A DNA stretch of 19,634 bases, from positions 1 through 19,634 of the forward strand of contig DYJQ01000014.1 of the NCBI GenBank assembly GCA_020723045.1. The letters are read 5' to 3'. Position numbers and translations under genes: made by a program. This document shows positions 19,604 to 19,634 of the stretch, in pieces (the first letter of the stretch is position 1; every line of letters begins with the position of its first letter). The DNA is from Candidatus Micrarchaeum sp. (GTDB taxonomy: Archaea > Micrarchaeota > Micrarchaeia > CAILAH01). The notes under the pieces are model-generated. The model did not search any database and was not told where the DNA came from. It saw only the letters and a program-made list of their open reading frames with translations.

Positions 19604-19634
19604 TCACTTTATCTCTTGTATTGACTCATACTCG
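19604..19634 (-). CDS. Possible C-terminal end of an upstream gene
   Basis: Read on the minus strand, the last bases of the window give an open frame EYESIQEIK followed by a TGA at 19604-19606. The codons look plausible for the tail of a gene lying outside the window and upstream of sufS on the same strand, but ten codons cannot prove it. Confidence 0.2.
   Translation of the reverse strand, partial: EYESIQEIK

Overview
The window reads as archaeal chromosome. Most genes or operons are preceded by an A/T-rich TATA-like box roughly 24-30 bases before the first ATG (leaderless style), while genes inside operons carry GGTG/GGAGG-type ribosome-binding sites. Two genes at the left edge start with archaeal class III (type IV pilin-like) signal peptides. 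The window also holds a split archaeal-type lipoate ligase (LplA plus a separate LplB), a DUF134/DUF5320 pair and Yip1-like membrane proteins. I cannot fix the lineage. A Thermoplasmatota-like or DPANN/Micrarchaeota-like archaeon would fit, but that is inference. Genes are tightly packed and no gap exceeds about 110 bases, so there is no unexplained long non-coding stretch. I saw no tRNA, rRNA, CRISPR array or insertion sequence.

Left part (1-4000): a pair of pilin-like surface proteins on the minus strand (one cut by the window edge), dCTP deaminase, a 53-residue rubredoxin, a glutaredoxin-like protein divergent from it, a secreted protein with 20-residue tandem repeats, and a seven-helix membrane protein.

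Middle (4000-8230): lipoyl synthase LipA, the DUF5320-DUF134 pair with a palindrome in its promoter, a guanine-deaminase-like amidohydrolase, and a two-gene unit of an unknown 74-77 residue protein and a DUF3326 protein.

Right part (8300-19634): a complete 2-oxoacid (probably pyruvate) dehydrogenase complex, encoded as E1alpha-E1beta, then E2, then E3, all on the plus strand. It is interrupted by a CPA2 cation/proton antiporter and a VIT1/CCC1-type transporter (between E1beta and E2) and by a pair of paralogous membrane proteins (between E2 and E3). The window ends with a minus-strand operon sufS-sufU-lplB-lplA.

Read as a whole, most of the window serves one pathway. SufS and SufU would make Fe-S clusters. 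LipA needs such clusters and consumes one as its sulfur source. LplA with LplB would attach lipoate or octanoate to the E2 lipoyl domain. E1, E2 and E3 would then oxidise a 2-oxoacid to acyl-CoA. The E2 is unusual in having two peripheral-subunit-binding domains in tandem. The least understood parts are the DUF3326 unit, the small protein before it, and the membrane genes set between the E1/E2/E3 genes.
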